From contig NZ_CP059896.1 in assembly GCF_014126615.1 (NCBI RefSeq), positions 1,126,501 through 1,190,500 of the forward strand: a DNA stretch of 64,000 bases, in the 5' to 3' direction. A program made the translations under genes and the position numbers. Positions within the stretch are counted from its first letter, which is position 1, and every line of letters begins with the position of its first letter. A model generated the notes under the pieces. It was not told the origin of the DNA. It searched no databases and worked only from the letters and a program-made list of their open reading frames with translations. Of the stretch, positions 1-11,867 are shown piece by piece. The stretch is from Ciceribacter thiooxidans. GTDB lineage: Bacteria; Pseudomonadota; Alphaproteobacteria; Rhizobiales; Rhizobiaceae.

Positions 1-433
1 GGCATCGAACCAGACGATCGAAGCCATGCAGAAGGTGGTCGACCAGTATCCGGACTCCGAATATGTCGACGACGCGCAGGCGAAAATCCGTTTTGCGCGC
101 GACCAGCTGGCCGGCAAGGAAATGCAGATCGGCCGCTACTATCAGGAACGTAAGGAATACCTCGCGGCGATCTCGCGCTTCCGTGTCGTCGTCGAGAAGT
201 ATCCGACGACGAATCAGGTCGAGGAGGCGCTTGCCCGCCTCGTGGAAGCTTATTACGCCCTCGGCGTCGTCGAGGAGGCGCAGACCGCTGCGGCTGTTCT
301 CGGGCACAACTACCCCGACAGCCAGTGGTATGCCGACTCCTACAAGCTCCTGAAGACCGGTGGTCTGGAGCCGCGTGAGAATGCCGGCTCCTGGATTTCC
401 CGTGCCGGCAAGAAGCTCCTGATCGGGAGCTGA
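1..433 (+). CDS. bamD: BamD (ComL) outer membrane assembly lipoprotein, C-terminal part
   Basis: This is the C-terminal part of the BamD/ComL lipoprotein, a periplasmic TPR protein of the BAM complex that inserts beta-barrel proteins into the outer membrane. The reading frame is open from base 2, so the N-terminus and lipobox lie outside the window. TPR-type helices are visible: repeated [14 protein letters not shown] and [17 protein letters not shown] segments, with conserved Y-P-(D/T) turns between helices. recN follows 35 bases downstream on the same strand, which is the usual order in rhizobia (lpxC-comL-recN). Identification rests on the TPR pattern and this gene order. Confidence 0.88.
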   Translation, partial: ASNQTIEAMQKVVDQYPDSEYVDDAQAKIRFARDQLAGKEMQIGRYYQERKEYLAAISRFRVVVEKYPTTNQVEEALARLVEAYYALGVVEEAQTAAAVLGHNYPDSQWYADSYKLLKTGGLEPRENAGSWISRAGKKLLIGS

Positions 434-468
434 TCGTCAGTCTCAAACCAGGCGAGATCTGAAAGCCC

Positions 469-2142
469 ATGCTGGTCCAGCTATCGATCCGCGATATCGT
501 TCTGATCGAGCGGCTCGACCTTGCCTTCGAGGCGGGGCTCTCGGTGCTGACCGGCGAGACCGGCGCCGGCAAGTCGATCCTGCTCGACAGCCTGTCGCTG
601 GCGCTCGGTGGGCGCGGCGACGGCTCTCTCGTCCGCCACGGTGAGGACAAAGGCCAGGTGACGGCCGTGTTCGATGTGGCCGACGCCCATCCGGTCCGCC
701 TGCTGCTGCGGGAAAACAGCGTTGACGAGGACGGTGACCTCATCTTCCGGCGGGTGCAATCGGCGGACGGCCGTACCCGCGCCTTCGTCAACGACCAGCC
801 GGTGAGCGTGCAGCTGATGCGCCAGGCAGGCCAGTTGCTCGTCGAAATCCACGGCCAGCACGACGACCGTGCGCTCGTAGACACCAATGCGCACCGCACG
901 CTTCTCGATGCTTTCGCCGGGCTGACGGACGAGGTGGCGGAACTCTCGGAGACCTACCGCCGCTGGAAGGATGCCGACCGGCAGCTGAAGGCCCACCGTG
1001 CGCGGGTCGAGGCAGCGGCGCGCGAAGCGGAATACCTGCGTGCCTCCGTCGAGGAACTGGAGATCCTCTCGCCGCGAGACGGCGAGGAGGACGAACTCGC
1101 CGACCGCCGCTCGCAGATGCAGAAGGCGGAGCGTATCGCCGGCGATATCGCCGAAGCCTCCGAGTTCCTGAACGGCAACAGTTCCCCCGTGCCGATGATC
1201 GCCTCGCTGATGCGGCGCCTGGAGCGCAAGAGCCACGAGGCTCCCGGCCTTCTCGAAGACACGGTGCAGCTTCTCGACGCGGCGCTCGACACCCTCTCCA
1301 ACGCCCAGATGGAAGTCGAGGCAGCGTTGCGCCGAACGGAATTCGACCCGCGCGAACTGGAGCGGGTGGAGGAGCGCCTGTTTGCTCTGAGGGCGGCGGG
1401 ACGAAAGTATTCCGTGCCGGTCACCGAGCTGCCGGCGCTCGCCGAGCGGATGGTCGCCGAGCTTGCCGACCTCGATGCGGGTGAGGAGCGCCTCGGGCAG
1501 ATGGAGACCGCCGTCGCCGAGGCCAAGGCCGCCTACGACCACCGGGCTGCCGCACTTTCCTCGAAGCGGGCGAATGGGGCAACGGCGCTTTCCGAGGCCG
1601 TGATGGCGGAGCTGCCGGCTCTGAAACTCGAGCGTGCCCGTTTCATGGTCGAGGTGATGTCCGATCCGGAGGCTGCGACGGCCGAGGGCATCGATACCGT
1701 TGAATTCCACGTCCAGACCAATCCGGGCACCCGGCCGGGGCCGATCATGAAGGTTGCCTCGGGCGGCGAACTCTCGCGCTTCCTGCTGGCGCTCAAGGTC
1801 GCGCTCGCCGACCGCGGTTCTGCGCCGACGCTCGTTTTCGACGAAATCGACACCGGCGTGGGCGGTGCCGTGGCGGATGCGATCGGCCAGCGGCTGAAGC
1901 GGCTCTCCGACAAGGTCCAGGTGCTTTCCGTCACCCACGCGCCGCAGGTGGCCGCCCGTGCCGCGACTCATCTGCTGATCTCCAAGGGTCCGGCCGGCGA
2001 CGCCGGCGACAAGATCGCGACCAGGGTCGCGACGATGGAACCCGATCACCGCCTCGAGGAAATCGCGCGCATGCTTGCCGGCGCCTCGGTGACCGACGAG
2101 GCACGAGCGGCGGCTGCACGGCTTCTCGCCGGCGAAAACTGA
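469..2142 (+). CDS. recN: DNA repair protein RecN
   Basis: RecN is an SMC-like ATPase that acts early in recombinational repair of double-strand breaks. The 557-residue length is normal. The Walker A motif GETGAGKS is at residues 29-36, followed by IHGQHDDRAL in the N-terminal lobe. A long charged coiled-coil region covers about residues 150-400. The ABC signature (SGGELSRF) and Walker B (LVFDEIDTGVGG) are in the C-terminal lobe, ending with a VTHAPQVAA switch-type histidine. The start ATG gives the standard LVQLSIRDIVLIE beginning. It sits directly behind bamD and probably shares its transcript. Confidence 0.96.
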   Translation: MLVQLSIRDIVLIERLDLAFEAGLSVLTGETGAGKSILLDSLSLALGGRGDGSLVRHGEDKGQVTAVFDVADAHPVRLLLRENSVDEDGDLIFRRVQSADGRTRAFVNDQPVSVQLMRQAGQLLVEIHGQHDDRALVDTNAHRTLLDAFAGLTDEVAELSETYRRWKDADRQLKAHRARVEAAAREAEYLRASVEELEILSPRDGEEDELADRRSQMQKAERIAGDIAEASEFLNGNSSPVPMIASLMRRLERKSHEAPGLLEDTVQLLDAALDTLSNAQMEVEAALRRTEFDPRELERVEERLFALRAAGRKYSVPVTELPALAERMVAELADLDAGEERLGQMETAVAEAKAAYDHRAAALSSKRANGATALSEAVMAELPALKLERARFMVEVMSDPEAATAEGIDTVEFHVQTNPGTRPGPIMKVASGGELSRFLLALKVALADRGSAPTLVFDEIDTGVGGAVADAIGQRLKRLSDKVQVLSVTHAPQVAARAATHLLISKGPAGDAGDKIATRVATMEPDHRLEEIARMLAGASVTDEARAAAARLLAGEN

Positions 2143-2208
2143 CGACAAGCCCCTTTCGCTACGGACGGCGATTGCATTCCCGCTACAAACCTGTTTCCCT
2201 CCGCTTCG

Positions 2209-3657
2209 ATGTTCGAGACGCTGCAAAGCTACTGGCCGGAGGTCCTTGCCGTCCTGTCAATCGGGATGGGCACGATCGCGGCCGTTCATGCGGCGATGAC
2301 CAAGCGCGAGGTGCGATCGGCGATCGGCTGGGTCGGCATCATCATCCTGTCCCCGATCGTCGGTGCGTTGATCTATGCGGTGGTCGGCGTCAACAGGATC
2401 CGCCGCAAGTCCATCCTGCAGCGGCGACCGCATCGTCACGAGGCGATCCGGCGCGTTCTGTCGCAGTTCAAGCTGCCGGCGGACGAGGTCGAGCGACAGT
2501 TCGGCCGACCAATGGCCGCATTGAAGGTTCTCGGCGACCGCGTCACCGGACACTCGCTGTCGTCCGGCAACAGCCTTGCGATCCTTTCCTCCGGCGATGA
2601 GACCTATGATGCCATGGCCGCCGCGATCGAGGGGGCCCGGCGCTCGATCGTCGTTGAAACCTACATTTTTGACCGCGACGCAGCCGGGCTCAGGATTGCC
2701 GATTGCTTGATCGCCGCGCACAGGCGCGGTGTCGCGGTGCGGGTGCTGGTCGATGCCGTCGGCGCCCGCTACAGTACACCCAGTATTCTCGGTTACCTGA
2801 AGGACGCCGGCGTTCCCGCCGCCGCCTTCAACGGCAAGGTCATCCTGGGGCTCCGCCTGCCTTACGCCAATCTTCGCACGCACCGGAAGATTATGGTGGT
2901 CGATGGCGCGGTCGCCTTCGCCGGCGGCATGAACATCCGCGAAGGGTTCATGGGCAAGGACGGTGCCCGCGACACCCATTTCCGGCTGACCGGGCCGGCG
3001 GTCGCCGATCTGCTGGCGGTGGCGGCGGAAGACTGGGTCTTCGAGACGGGGGAGGAACTGAAGAGCGATGTGTGGAACGTCTCGGTCGGCGATGCCGGCC
3101 CGGGAACGCCGTCCTTCGTGCGGGTGATCGCCTCCGGCCCCGACACCAATCTCGAATGCAATCACAAGGTCCTGATGGGGGCGTTCTCGGTCGCCGAGCG
3201 GTCGATCCGCATTGTCTCCCCCTATTTCCTTCCCGACAACATCCTGCTGGGCGCGCTGGCGACCGCCGCAAGGCGCGGCGTGGCCGTCGACATCGTCGTC
3301 CCCTCGCAAAACAACCTCGCCATCGTCAGCCGTGCCATGATGGCCCAGTTCGACCAGATCCTGAAGGACGGTTGCCGGATCTGGAGCGCAAAGGGTCCGT
3401 TCGACCATTCCAAGCTGATGACCATCGACGGGCAGTGGAGCTTCATCGGCTCATCCAACCTCGATTCCCGTTCGCTGCGACTCAATTTCGAGGTCGACCT
3501 GGAAGTCTACGATCCGCATTTCGCCGAACGCATCGATGCGAGGATCGCCGCCTCCCGCGAAGGGGCGGAGGAGATCACGCTCGAGGCACTTCACCACCGG
3601 CCTTTCATTCTCCGGCTTTTCGACCGTGTCCTGTGGCTCGGTTCGCCCTATCTTTGA
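2209..3657 (+). CDS. cls: Cardiolipin synthase (phospholipase D family)
   Basis: This membrane enzyme condenses phosphatidylglycerol into cardiolipin. The length of 482 residues matches ClsA-type enzymes. Two N-terminal hydrophobic segments (about residues 8-28 and 36-62) precede two phospholipase D HKD motifs. The first is HRKIMVVD followed by GGMN near residue 225. The second is HSKLMTID followed by GSSNLD near residue 400. An FNGKVILGL-type region lies before the first motif, as in the family. The gene lies 66 bases after recN. Its stop is nearly joined to the following EEP gene, so the two may be co-transcribed. Confidence 0.93.
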   Translation: MFETLQSYWPEVLAVLSIGMGTIAAVHAAMTKREVRSAIGWVGIIILSPIVGALIYAVVGVNRIRRKSILQRRPHRHEAIRRVLSQFKLPADEVERQFGRPMAALKVLGDRVTGHSLSSGNSLAILSSGDETYDAMAAAIEGARRSIVVETYIFDRDAAGLRIADCLIAAHRRGVAVRVLVDAVGARYSTPSILGYLKDAGVPAAAFNGKVILGLRLPYANLRTHRKIMVVDGAVAFAGGMNIREGFMGKDGARDTHFRLTGPAVADLLAVAAEDWVFETGEELKSDVWNVSVGDAGPGTPSFVRVIASGPDTNLECNHKVLMGAFSVAERSIRIVSPYFLPDNILLGALATAARRGVAVDIVVPSQNNLAIVSRAMMAQFDQILKDGCRIWSAKGPFDHSKLMTIDGQWSFIGSSNLDSRSLRLNFEVDLEVYDPHFAERIDARIAASREGAEEITLEALHHRPFILRLFDRVLWLGSPYL

Positions 3658-3665
3658 GAAGGTCG

Positions 3666-4511
3666 ATGTTTGTCTTGGGAAAAAGCGGTTCAGGCATGAA
3701 AAGAAAGACCGGAAGCATTGCGAGGACGATGATCACCTCGATCCGGAACCGGCACGATCGTCCGGCGGCGCACACGCCGCACCACCGATCCGACGAGAGC
3801 ATGGTCGTCGCCTCCTACAATGTCCACAAATGCGTCGGCACCGACGGCCGCTTCGACCCCGAGCGGGTGATGGAAGTGATCCGCGAGATGGACCCGGACG
3901 TCATCGCGCTGCAGGAGGCGGACGAGCGGTTCGGCGAGCGTTCGGGCCTTCTGGACCTGCCGCGGCTCCGGCTGGAGATGGGGCTCACGCACATTCCGGT
4001 CCTGCACAAGCCGAGGTCCCACGGCTGGCGCGGCAATGTGCTGCTCTTCAAGGAAGGGGCGGTCAAGGACGTTCACCAGGTCGCGCTGCCGGGGCTGGAA
4101 CCGCGCGGCGCCGTGGTCGCGGAGATCGATCTCCACCGCGGGCTCGGACTTCGCGTCATCGCCGCCCATCTCGGGCTCTTGCGCTGGGCGCGGCGACAGC
4201 AGGCGGACGTGATCGTCGACATCATGACGGAGCGGGAGGAAAAGCCGACGGTTCTGATGGGGGATTTCAACGAGTGGCGTCTCGGCGAGGGGTCCTCGCT
4301 CATGCGGTTCGAGCGGGCGTTCGGACCGCTTCCGCCGCCGGTGGCGAGCTATCCGGCGCGTCTGCCCGTCCTTGCCCTCGACCGGATCATGGCCAACCGG
4401 TCCGGGCTCGTCGCCGACATCACCGTGCACGACTCGCCGCTTGCCCGCGAGGCATCCGACCACCTGCCGATCACCGCCCGGATCGACATTTCGAAAGCGG
4501 TCGTCGACTGA
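3666..4511 (+). CDS. Endonuclease/exonuclease/phosphatase family hydrolase
   Basis: This is a Mg-dependent hydrolase of the EEP (DNase I/exonuclease III/sphingomyelinase) superfamily, 281 residues from the chosen start. The family motifs are in order: VASYNVHKCVG, DVIALQEAD, a catalytic VLMGDFNEW and a terminal EASDHLPITA. The substrate cannot be told; phosphodiester, phospholipid head-group or sugar phosphate are all possible. The start at 3666 is chosen because GAGAAGG lies just upstream (spacing is short, 3 bases). An in-frame ATG at 3696 and one at 3801, right before the first motif, are alternatives. The location behind cls suggests, but does not prove, a lipid-related job. Confidence 0.8.
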   Translation: MFVLGKSGSGMKRKTGSIARTMITSIRNRHDRPAAHTPHHRSDESMVVASYNVHKCVGTDGRFDPERVMEVIREMDPDVIALQEADERFGERSGLLDLPRLRLEMGLTHIPVLHKPRSHGWRGNVLLFKEGAVKDVHQVALPGLEPRGAVVAEIDLHRGLGLRVIAAHLGLLRWARRQQADVIVDIMTEREEKPTVLMGDFNEWRLGEGSSLMRFERAFGPLPPPVASYPARLPVLALDRIMANRSGLVADITVHDSPLAREASDHLPITARIDISKAVVD

Positions 4512-4547
4512 GCGGAGATGTCTTTTCATTCGCGAGAATTCGGCTAA

Positions 4548-6731
<2,184 letters not shown>

Positions 6732-6845
6732 CGGACACGGGTTTTCTGCGAACGGGTCGCGTCTTGCTGGCCCCGTGGCCGCTTCTGGTGTATAGGCCTG
6801 CCAGATTGCGGGCCAAGGGCGCGCGTGAGAAGGTTGATCCATCCG

Positions 6846-8507
6846 ATGACAGCAATTGCCAGACGTTCCGAACTCCTGATGCCCGCCGGCTCGCTCGAGC
6901 GGTTGAAGGTCGCCGTGCTCTACGGAGCGGACGCCGTCTACATGGGCACGCCGGACATGTCGCTACGGACCAAGTCGCAGCTCTCGCTGGACGACGTGAA
7001 GGAGGGCATTCGCTTCGCCCATGAGCATGGCGTGCGCGTCTACCTGACGCTGAACCTCTTCACCCACAACAAGGATGTGCCGAAGGTCGCCGAGTACGTC
7101 GAGATCTTGAAGGATGTGCGGCCGGACGGCGTCATCGTCGCCGATCCCGGCGTCTTCCATTACCTGCGCAAGCACGCGCCGGAGCTGAAGCTGCATGTCT
7201 CGACGCAGGCCAATGTCTGTTCGTGGCTGACGGTCGATGCGTGGAAGGAGCAGGGCGCGGAGCTCGTCGTGCTTGCCCGCGAGGTGACGTTCTCCGAGCT
7301 CACCGAAATCCGGGAGAAGTGCCCCGACGTGCGGCTCGAAACCTTCGTCCACGGCGCCATGTGCATGACCTATTCCGGGCGATGCCTGCTTTCCAATTTC
7401 ATGGCCGAGCGTGGCGCCAACCAGGGCAACTGCGCCAATTCCTGCCGCTGGCAGTACAAGGTGCATCTGCGCCTCCGCGACGGCACGATCAAGGAACTCG
7501 AAATCAACGAGCACAACGAGGGCCTCTTCGAATTCGTGCTGGAAGAGGGCGCTCGCCCCGGCGAGCTGATGCCGATCGAGGAGGATTCGCGCGGTTCCTA
7601 TATCCTGAACTCCAAGGATATGTGCCTGATGCCGAAGCTCGATGACTATCTGAAGCTCGGCGTCGACAGCCTGAAGGTCGAGGGCCGCAACAAGTCGCCC
7701 TATTACGTCGCGACGGTGGCGCGCACCTATCGCCGCGCGATCGACGACTACTATGCCGATCCGGAGAACTGGTCGCCGGAACCCTATATGCGCGAACTGG
7801 AATCGGTCGGCAGCCGCGGCTTCACCATCGCCTTCCACGAGGGGCGACTGCAGAACTATGCGCACAATTATGAGAACACCAAGACCTTCGGCACCTGGGA
7901 GTTTGCCGGCATCATCCAGGAGGTCCGCGAGGACGGCTTCGTCGTCTCGGTGAAGAACAAGCTCGAAGCCGGCGACGTGCTGGAACTGATCCCGCCGAAG
8001 GCGACGGACGAGACTGTCTTCCTGCGGCTCTACGAGTTCCGCCATGCCGATGCGCCGGACGTGGCGCTCGAAGCCGTGAACGCCGGGCCGCAGCGGCCGA
8101 TCCTCGTTCCGTTCACCGCCTTCGACCGCGAGACGGTCGAGGACCTGATCGCCAAGTTCCCGCCCTTCACCATCATCCGCAAGGAGACGCCGCTCACCGA
8201 GGAAGAATGGCAGCGGCTGCGCGTCGACAAGGTGGCGCAGAAGATCGAACTCGGCCAGACGGTCTATGAAGGCGCCTACCGCAACGGCGTGAAGAAGCTG
8301 CAGGAAGCGATTTCCGAAGACGTGATGGAAAAGCGCTCCAAGACCTCGCGCAAGGGCGTCGAAGGCTGCTGCGGACGCGGCTGCAACGGATGTCTGATGT
8401 TCTGGAACGACCCGGAATACGCCAAGGCGCGCGAACTTCTGGCAAAGAAGAAGCACGGCGAGATGCTCGATAGGGATATGCGCGAGGTGGCTCCGGCGGC
8501 GGAGTGA
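6846..8507 (+). CDS. Peptidase U32 family protein
   Basis: This belongs to the U32 collagenase-like family. Characterised bacterial members include RlhA/TrhP (RNA hydroxylation) and UbiU/UbiV (ubiquinone), and most act on RNA or cofactors rather than protein. The U32 signature is present (LETFVHGAMCMTYSGRC). The N-terminal barrel start ELLMPAGSLERLKVAVLYGADAVYMG is also typical. The C-terminus carries a cysteine-rich CCGRGCNGC cluster, which with upstream Cys residues could hold an Fe-S cluster (inference). An in-frame GTG at 6825 is an alternative start; ATG 6846 is preferred since it leads straight into the family's N-terminus. Length is 553 residues. Which subfamily it belongs to is not resolved. 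Confidence 0.85.
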   Translation: MTAIARRSELLMPAGSLERLKVAVLYGADAVYMGTPDMSLRTKSQLSLDDVKEGIRFAHEHGVRVYLTLNLFTHNKDVPKVAEYVEILKDVRPDGVIVADPGVFHYLRKHAPELKLHVSTQANVCSWLTVDAWKEQGAELVVLAREVTFSELTEIREKCPDVRLETFVHGAMCMTYSGRCLLSNFMAERGANQGNCANSCRWQYKVHLRLRDGTIKELEINEHNEGLFEFVLEEGARPGELMPIEEDSRGSYILNSKDMCLMPKLDDYLKLGVDSLKVEGRNKSPYYVATVARTYRRAIDDYYADPENWSPEPYMRELESVGSRGFTIAFHEGRLQNYAHNYENTKTFGTWEFAGIIQEVREDGFVVSVKNKLEAGDVLELIPPKATDETVFLRLYEFRHADAPDVALEAVNAGPQRPILVPFTAFDRETVEDLIAKFPPFTIIRKETPLTEEEWQRLRVDKVAQKIELGQTVYEGAYRNGVKKLQEAISEDVMEKRSKTSRKGVEGCCGRGCNGCLMFWNDPEYAKARELLAKKKHGEMLDRDMREVAPAAE

Positions 8508-8538
8508 GGGCTCCGCGCGGTTAACGCCCAAAGGGACT

Positions 8539-9375
8539 TCAACCCGCCTGCGCGGATGGCTCCGTCATTGGCGGGTTCGTGGTCGTCAGCGTGGCGAGTT
8601 CGCCTTCGTCGACGATCCGGTTGCGGCCCGAACCCTTCGCAAGATAGAGCGCCCGGTCGGCGGCAGAGTAGGCGGCCGCGTAGTCGCGTCCGGCCGCGAT
8701 CATCGCAAGGCCGCCGGAGATGGTGACGTTCAACCTCTGACCACCTGCGGAAATGACGGTCGTCTCGACGGCCTGCCGCGCCTCGTCGGCCGCCCGTTTG
8801 GCCTCTTCTATCGTCATGTCGCGGAAGAACACCGCAAACTCCTCGCCGCCGATGCGGGCGACGAGGTGGTGATCTCCGGCGAGGCCGGCAAACTCGCGGG
8901 CGACGGCCACGATGACCTCGTCACCGGCCAGGTGGCCGTAGCGATCGTTGACTTGCTTGAAACGGTCGATGTCGAGCAGCAGGAGGACGCCGCGCTCGTC
9001 GCTGGCGAGCGCCTCGGTGAACGCCCGCCGGTTCGGAAGGCCGGACAGCATGTCGGTGCGGCTCTGACGGAGATATTCGAGCCGGGCATCTGCGAGCGCG
9101 GTGATCGAACGTCCGACGACGATGGTCGCCAGTACGCCGAGCGTTATCGTGAGCGGGATGCCCATCACCGTGCCGATGAGGATGCCTTGCCAGACGGAAT
9201 ACGGCAGCAGACCGAGCGAGTGGAAGAGAAGGTGGAGGAGGACGATCAACCCCCAGGCGACGAGGGCCATGCGGCCGGAGAGATGCAGCGCATAGCGCAG
9301 CACGATGGTGCGGTCATTGAAATCCGTCAGGCTGATGTTTGGTGTCAGCCATCGTTCCAGGTAATCCATCAGCAT
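8539..9375 (-). CDS. Membrane-bound diguanylate cyclase (GGDEF)
   Basis: This enzyme makes the second messenger cyclic di-GMP from two GTP. The 278-residue protein has two N-terminal transmembrane helices (about residues 35-53 and 65-88) with only a short loop between them, so there is no obvious extracellular sensor domain. A GGDEF domain starts near residue 108 (SRTDMLSGLPNRRAF). The active-site motif is GGEEF, a functional variant in many cyclases. The RxxD inhibitory site normally found five residues before the motif is absent (DHHL is there), so product inhibition through that site is not expected. It is convergent with the U32 gene. A second in-frame ATG two codons in is an alternative start. 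Confidence 0.92.
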   Translation of the reverse strand: MLMDYLERWLTPNISLTDFNDRTIVLRYALHLSGRMALVAWGLIVLLHLLFHSLGLLPYSVWQGILIGTVMGIPLTITLGVLATIVVGRSITALADARLEYLRQSRTDMLSGLPNRRAFTEALASDERGVLLLLDIDRFKQVNDRYGHLAGDEVIVAVAREFAGLAGDHHLVARIGGEEFAVFFRDMTIEEAKRAADEARQAVETTVISAGGQRLNVTISGGLAMIAAGRDYAAAYSAADRALYLAKGSGRNRIVDEGELATLTTTNPPMTEPSAQAG

Positions 9376-9644
9376 GCGCGCTCGCGAGAACGTAAGGTCT
9401 TCGATACCGGACCGGTCAGAGCTTCAATCATGGGTTATCTCTGATTGATTGTCATCAACCTTCGATGCAGACTTTCGGATGTGACTACCGCGTCATCCGT
9501 TAACGGCGCCTTCATGGGCCGTGCCACGCCGCACCTTCCCTCACCCGATGCTGAAGGAACGGTAAACGGCTTCAGCAGACGTGCTCGTTCCACGGTGATC
9601 GAGCACAGATCCGGTGGAGAAGGGGAGCGGCGCGCCGGGGCGCG

Positions 9645-11696
9645 TCAGCCCCGGTTTCCCGCAGGCTTGCCCTTCTTCGGGGCGCCGTTGCCGGCTCCGC
9701 CGAACTTGCCTTTCGGCTTTCCTGCGAAGTCCTTCTTGCCGGAAAAATCCTTCTTGCCGGCAAAGGTCTTCCCGTCACCCTTCGGCCGATCGCTCCTGCG
9801 ATCGTCGGAGGCCCGGTCAGACCATTCGGGTTTCGCCTTCTTGGCGTAGGGCTTCTGTGCGGGGCGGTCGTCCTGGCGTTTCGGCCGTGCCGGCGCATCG
9901 GCCCAGACCTCGGCATCCACCGACTGAAGATCGTCCCTGCGCGGCCGGCGACCGGCTTCCTCGGTCTTCCTGACGTAGGGGCGCTTCTCACCACGGGGTG
10001 CGAATTCCTCCCGTTCGCGCGGGGGACGGGCTGCTCTTTCCTTCGGCGGCGCGGAGAAATCCGGCGTGCCGGGAAGCTGCCTGACCGTAATCCCGCGTTC
10101 CAGTGCGCCGCCCGATCCGATCGCCTGCAGGAAGGTGTCGAGGCCGTCCTGGGCGATTTCGACGAAGGTCTCTTCCGGCTGCATCTTGATGGCGCCGATC
10201 TCGTTCTTGGTGATCTTGCCGTTGCGGCAGAGCATCGGGATCAGCCAGCGCGGCTCGGCGTTCTGCCGCCGGCCGACCGAGAGCGAGAACCAGACGCTCG
10301 GGCCGAAATCGCCACGCGGCTTGGTGGCGGCGCTTGACGGATTGGCGTAGTCGGGCTCGCGGCGCTGCTTGCTCGCTTCGAGATTGACGGGAATGAGATC
10401 TTCCGGTGCGGAACGGCCGGCACGATAGGTGCGGAGGAAGGCGGCGGCGACCTTCTCCGCCCCGTGGGTCGCCAGAAGATCGGCGATCGTCGCCTGTTCG
10501 TCCTCGGCCACGGCGTCGGCGAAGGCCTGATCGGCAAGAATGCGCTCGCCGTCGCGGGCGAGAACCTCGTCGGCGGACGGCGGGTTTGCCCAAACCGGTG
10601 TGATCTGCGCGCCCTGCAGCAGGCGCTCGGCCTTGCGGCGCTGGTTGACCGGCACGATCAGCGCGGAGATGCCCTTGTTGCCGGCGCGGCCGGTGCGGCC
10701 GGAGCGGTGCAACAGCGTCTCGGAATTGGTCGGCAGGTCGGCGTGGATGACGAGCTCGAGGCCCGGCAGGTCGATACCGCGGGCGGCGACATCGGTCGCG
10801 ATACAGACGCGGGCGCGGCCGTCGCGCATCGCCTGCAGCGCGTGGGTGCGTTCGTTCTGGCTCAACTCACCGGAAAGGGCGACGACGGAAAAGCCGCGAT
10901 TGTGGAGCCGCGCCGTCAGGTGGTTCACCGCCGCGCGGGTCGAACAGAAGACGATCGCGTTGCGCGCCTCGTAATAGCGCAGCACGTTGATGATGGCGTT
11001 CTCGCGGTCGGGGGAGGCGACGACGAGCGCCCGGTACTCGATGTCGACATGCTGCTTCTGCTCGGAGGTCGTGGCGATCCGGCGGGCGTCGCGCTGGTAG
11101 CTGCGGGCGAGATCGGCGATCGAGCGGGGCACGGTCGCCGAGAACATCAGCGTGCGGCGGTCGTCCGGCGAGGCTTCGAGGATGAATTCGAGATCCTCGC
11201 GGAAGCCGAGATCCAGCATCTCGTCTGCCTCGTCGAGGACGACGGCACGCAGCGCCGAGAGGTCGAGCGCGCCGCGGGTGAGGTGGTCGCGCAGGCGGCC
11301 GGGCGTTCCGACGACGATATGGGCGCCGCGTTCGAGCGCCCGGCGCTCGTTGCGGATGTCCATGCCGCCGACGCAGGATGCGATCGTGGCGCCGGTGAAT
11401 TCATAGAGCCATTCGAGCTCGCGCTTCACCTGCATGGCGAGTTCGCGCGTCGGAGCGATGGCGAGCGCCAGCGGTGCCCCGGCACGGCCGAAGCGGTTTT
11501 CGCCGGCAAGCAGTGTCGAGGCGAGCGCAAGCCCGAAGGCGACGGTCTTGCCGGAGCCGGTCTGGGCGGAGACCAGCGCGTCACGGCCCTCGAGCTCGGG
11601 ATCGAGCATCGCCTGCTGCACGGGGGTGAGCGTCTCGTAGCCGCGCTTGCGCAAGGCCTCGGCGATCGCCGGAACGATGCCGTCAAAATCAGTCAT
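9645..11696 (-). CDS. DEAD-box ATP-dependent RNA helicase
   Basis: This is a DEAD-box helicase of the DeaD/DbpA type that remodels RNA, probably in ribosome assembly or mRNA decay. Core motifs are all visible in the 683 residues: Q-motif YETLTPVQQ, Walker A AQTGSGKT (near residue 45), PTRELAMQV, VLDEADEML, SAT, and HRSGRTGRAG. After the core, a DbpA-like RNA-binding fold is recognisable (about residues 460-550, VWFSLSVGRRQNAEPRWLIP). The last 120 residues are a lysine/arginine/glycine-rich disordered tail. A short CCGGGGC/GCCCCGG inverted repeat spans the stop codon. Exact orthology to deaD is likely but not assigned. Confidence 0.94.
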   Translation of the reverse strand: MTDFDGIVPAIAEALRKRGYETLTPVQQAMLDPELEGRDALVSAQTGSGKTVAFGLALASTLLAGENRFGRAGAPLALAIAPTRELAMQVKRELEWLYEFTGATIASCVGGMDIRNERRALERGAHIVVGTPGRLRDHLTRGALDLSALRAVVLDEADEMLDLGFREDLEFILEASPDDRRTLMFSATVPRSIADLARSYQRDARRIATTSEQKQHVDIEYRALVVASPDRENAIINVLRYYEARNAIVFCSTRAAVNHLTARLHNRGFSVVALSGELSQNERTHALQAMRDGRARVCIATDVAARGIDLPGLELVIHADLPTNSETLLHRSGRTGRAGNKGISALIVPVNQRRKAERLLQGAQITPVWANPPSADEVLARDGERILADQAFADAVAEDEQATIADLLATHGAEKVAAAFLRTYRAGRSAPEDLIPVNLEASKQRREPDYANPSSAATKPRGDFGPSVWFSLSVGRRQNAEPRWLIPMLCRNGKITKNEIGAIKMQPEETFVEIAQDGLDTFLQAIGSGGALERGITVRQLPGTPDFSAPPKERAARPPREREEFAPRGEKRPYVRKTEEAGRRPRRDDLQSVDAEVWADAPARPKRQDDRPAQKPYAKKAKPEWSDRASDDRRSDRPKGDGKTFAGKKDFSGKKDFAGKPKGKFGGAGNGAPKKGKPAGNRG

Positions 11697-11842
11697 GGAA
11701 ATCGTCTTTCGAAATCAGGAGTGTCTGCGGTCCAATACGCCGCGCCCGCCGCTTGCGGGCAAGTTTGTGTCGTACCTACCCGTGTTGCCGGCGAAAGTCG
11801 AGGGGGAAGGGCCGAAAAGGCCGGATAACGTGAAGGCAGGTG

Positions 11843-11867
11843 GCGTGAGGCGCGAACCGCCTCACGC
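11843..11867 (-). terminator. Perfect hairpin overlapping the end of the GNAT gene
   Basis: A perfect 10-base stem (GCGTGAGGCG / CGCCTCACGC) with a 5-base loop spans the stop codon of the leftward acetyltransferase gene. No T-tract follows on the minus strand, so if it ends transcription it is not a classical intrinsic terminator. It may instead stabilise the 3' end. Confidence 0.4.

Noticed and set aside
481-2226. A 581-residue open frame antisense to recN
   Set aside because: It is a codon-bias shadow of recN with no domain or hydrophobic pattern of its own.
9635-9654. CCGGGGC/GCCCCGG hairpin as terminator of the DEAD-box helicase
   Set aside because: It spans the stop codon, has only seven pairs and no T-tract follows on the minus strand.
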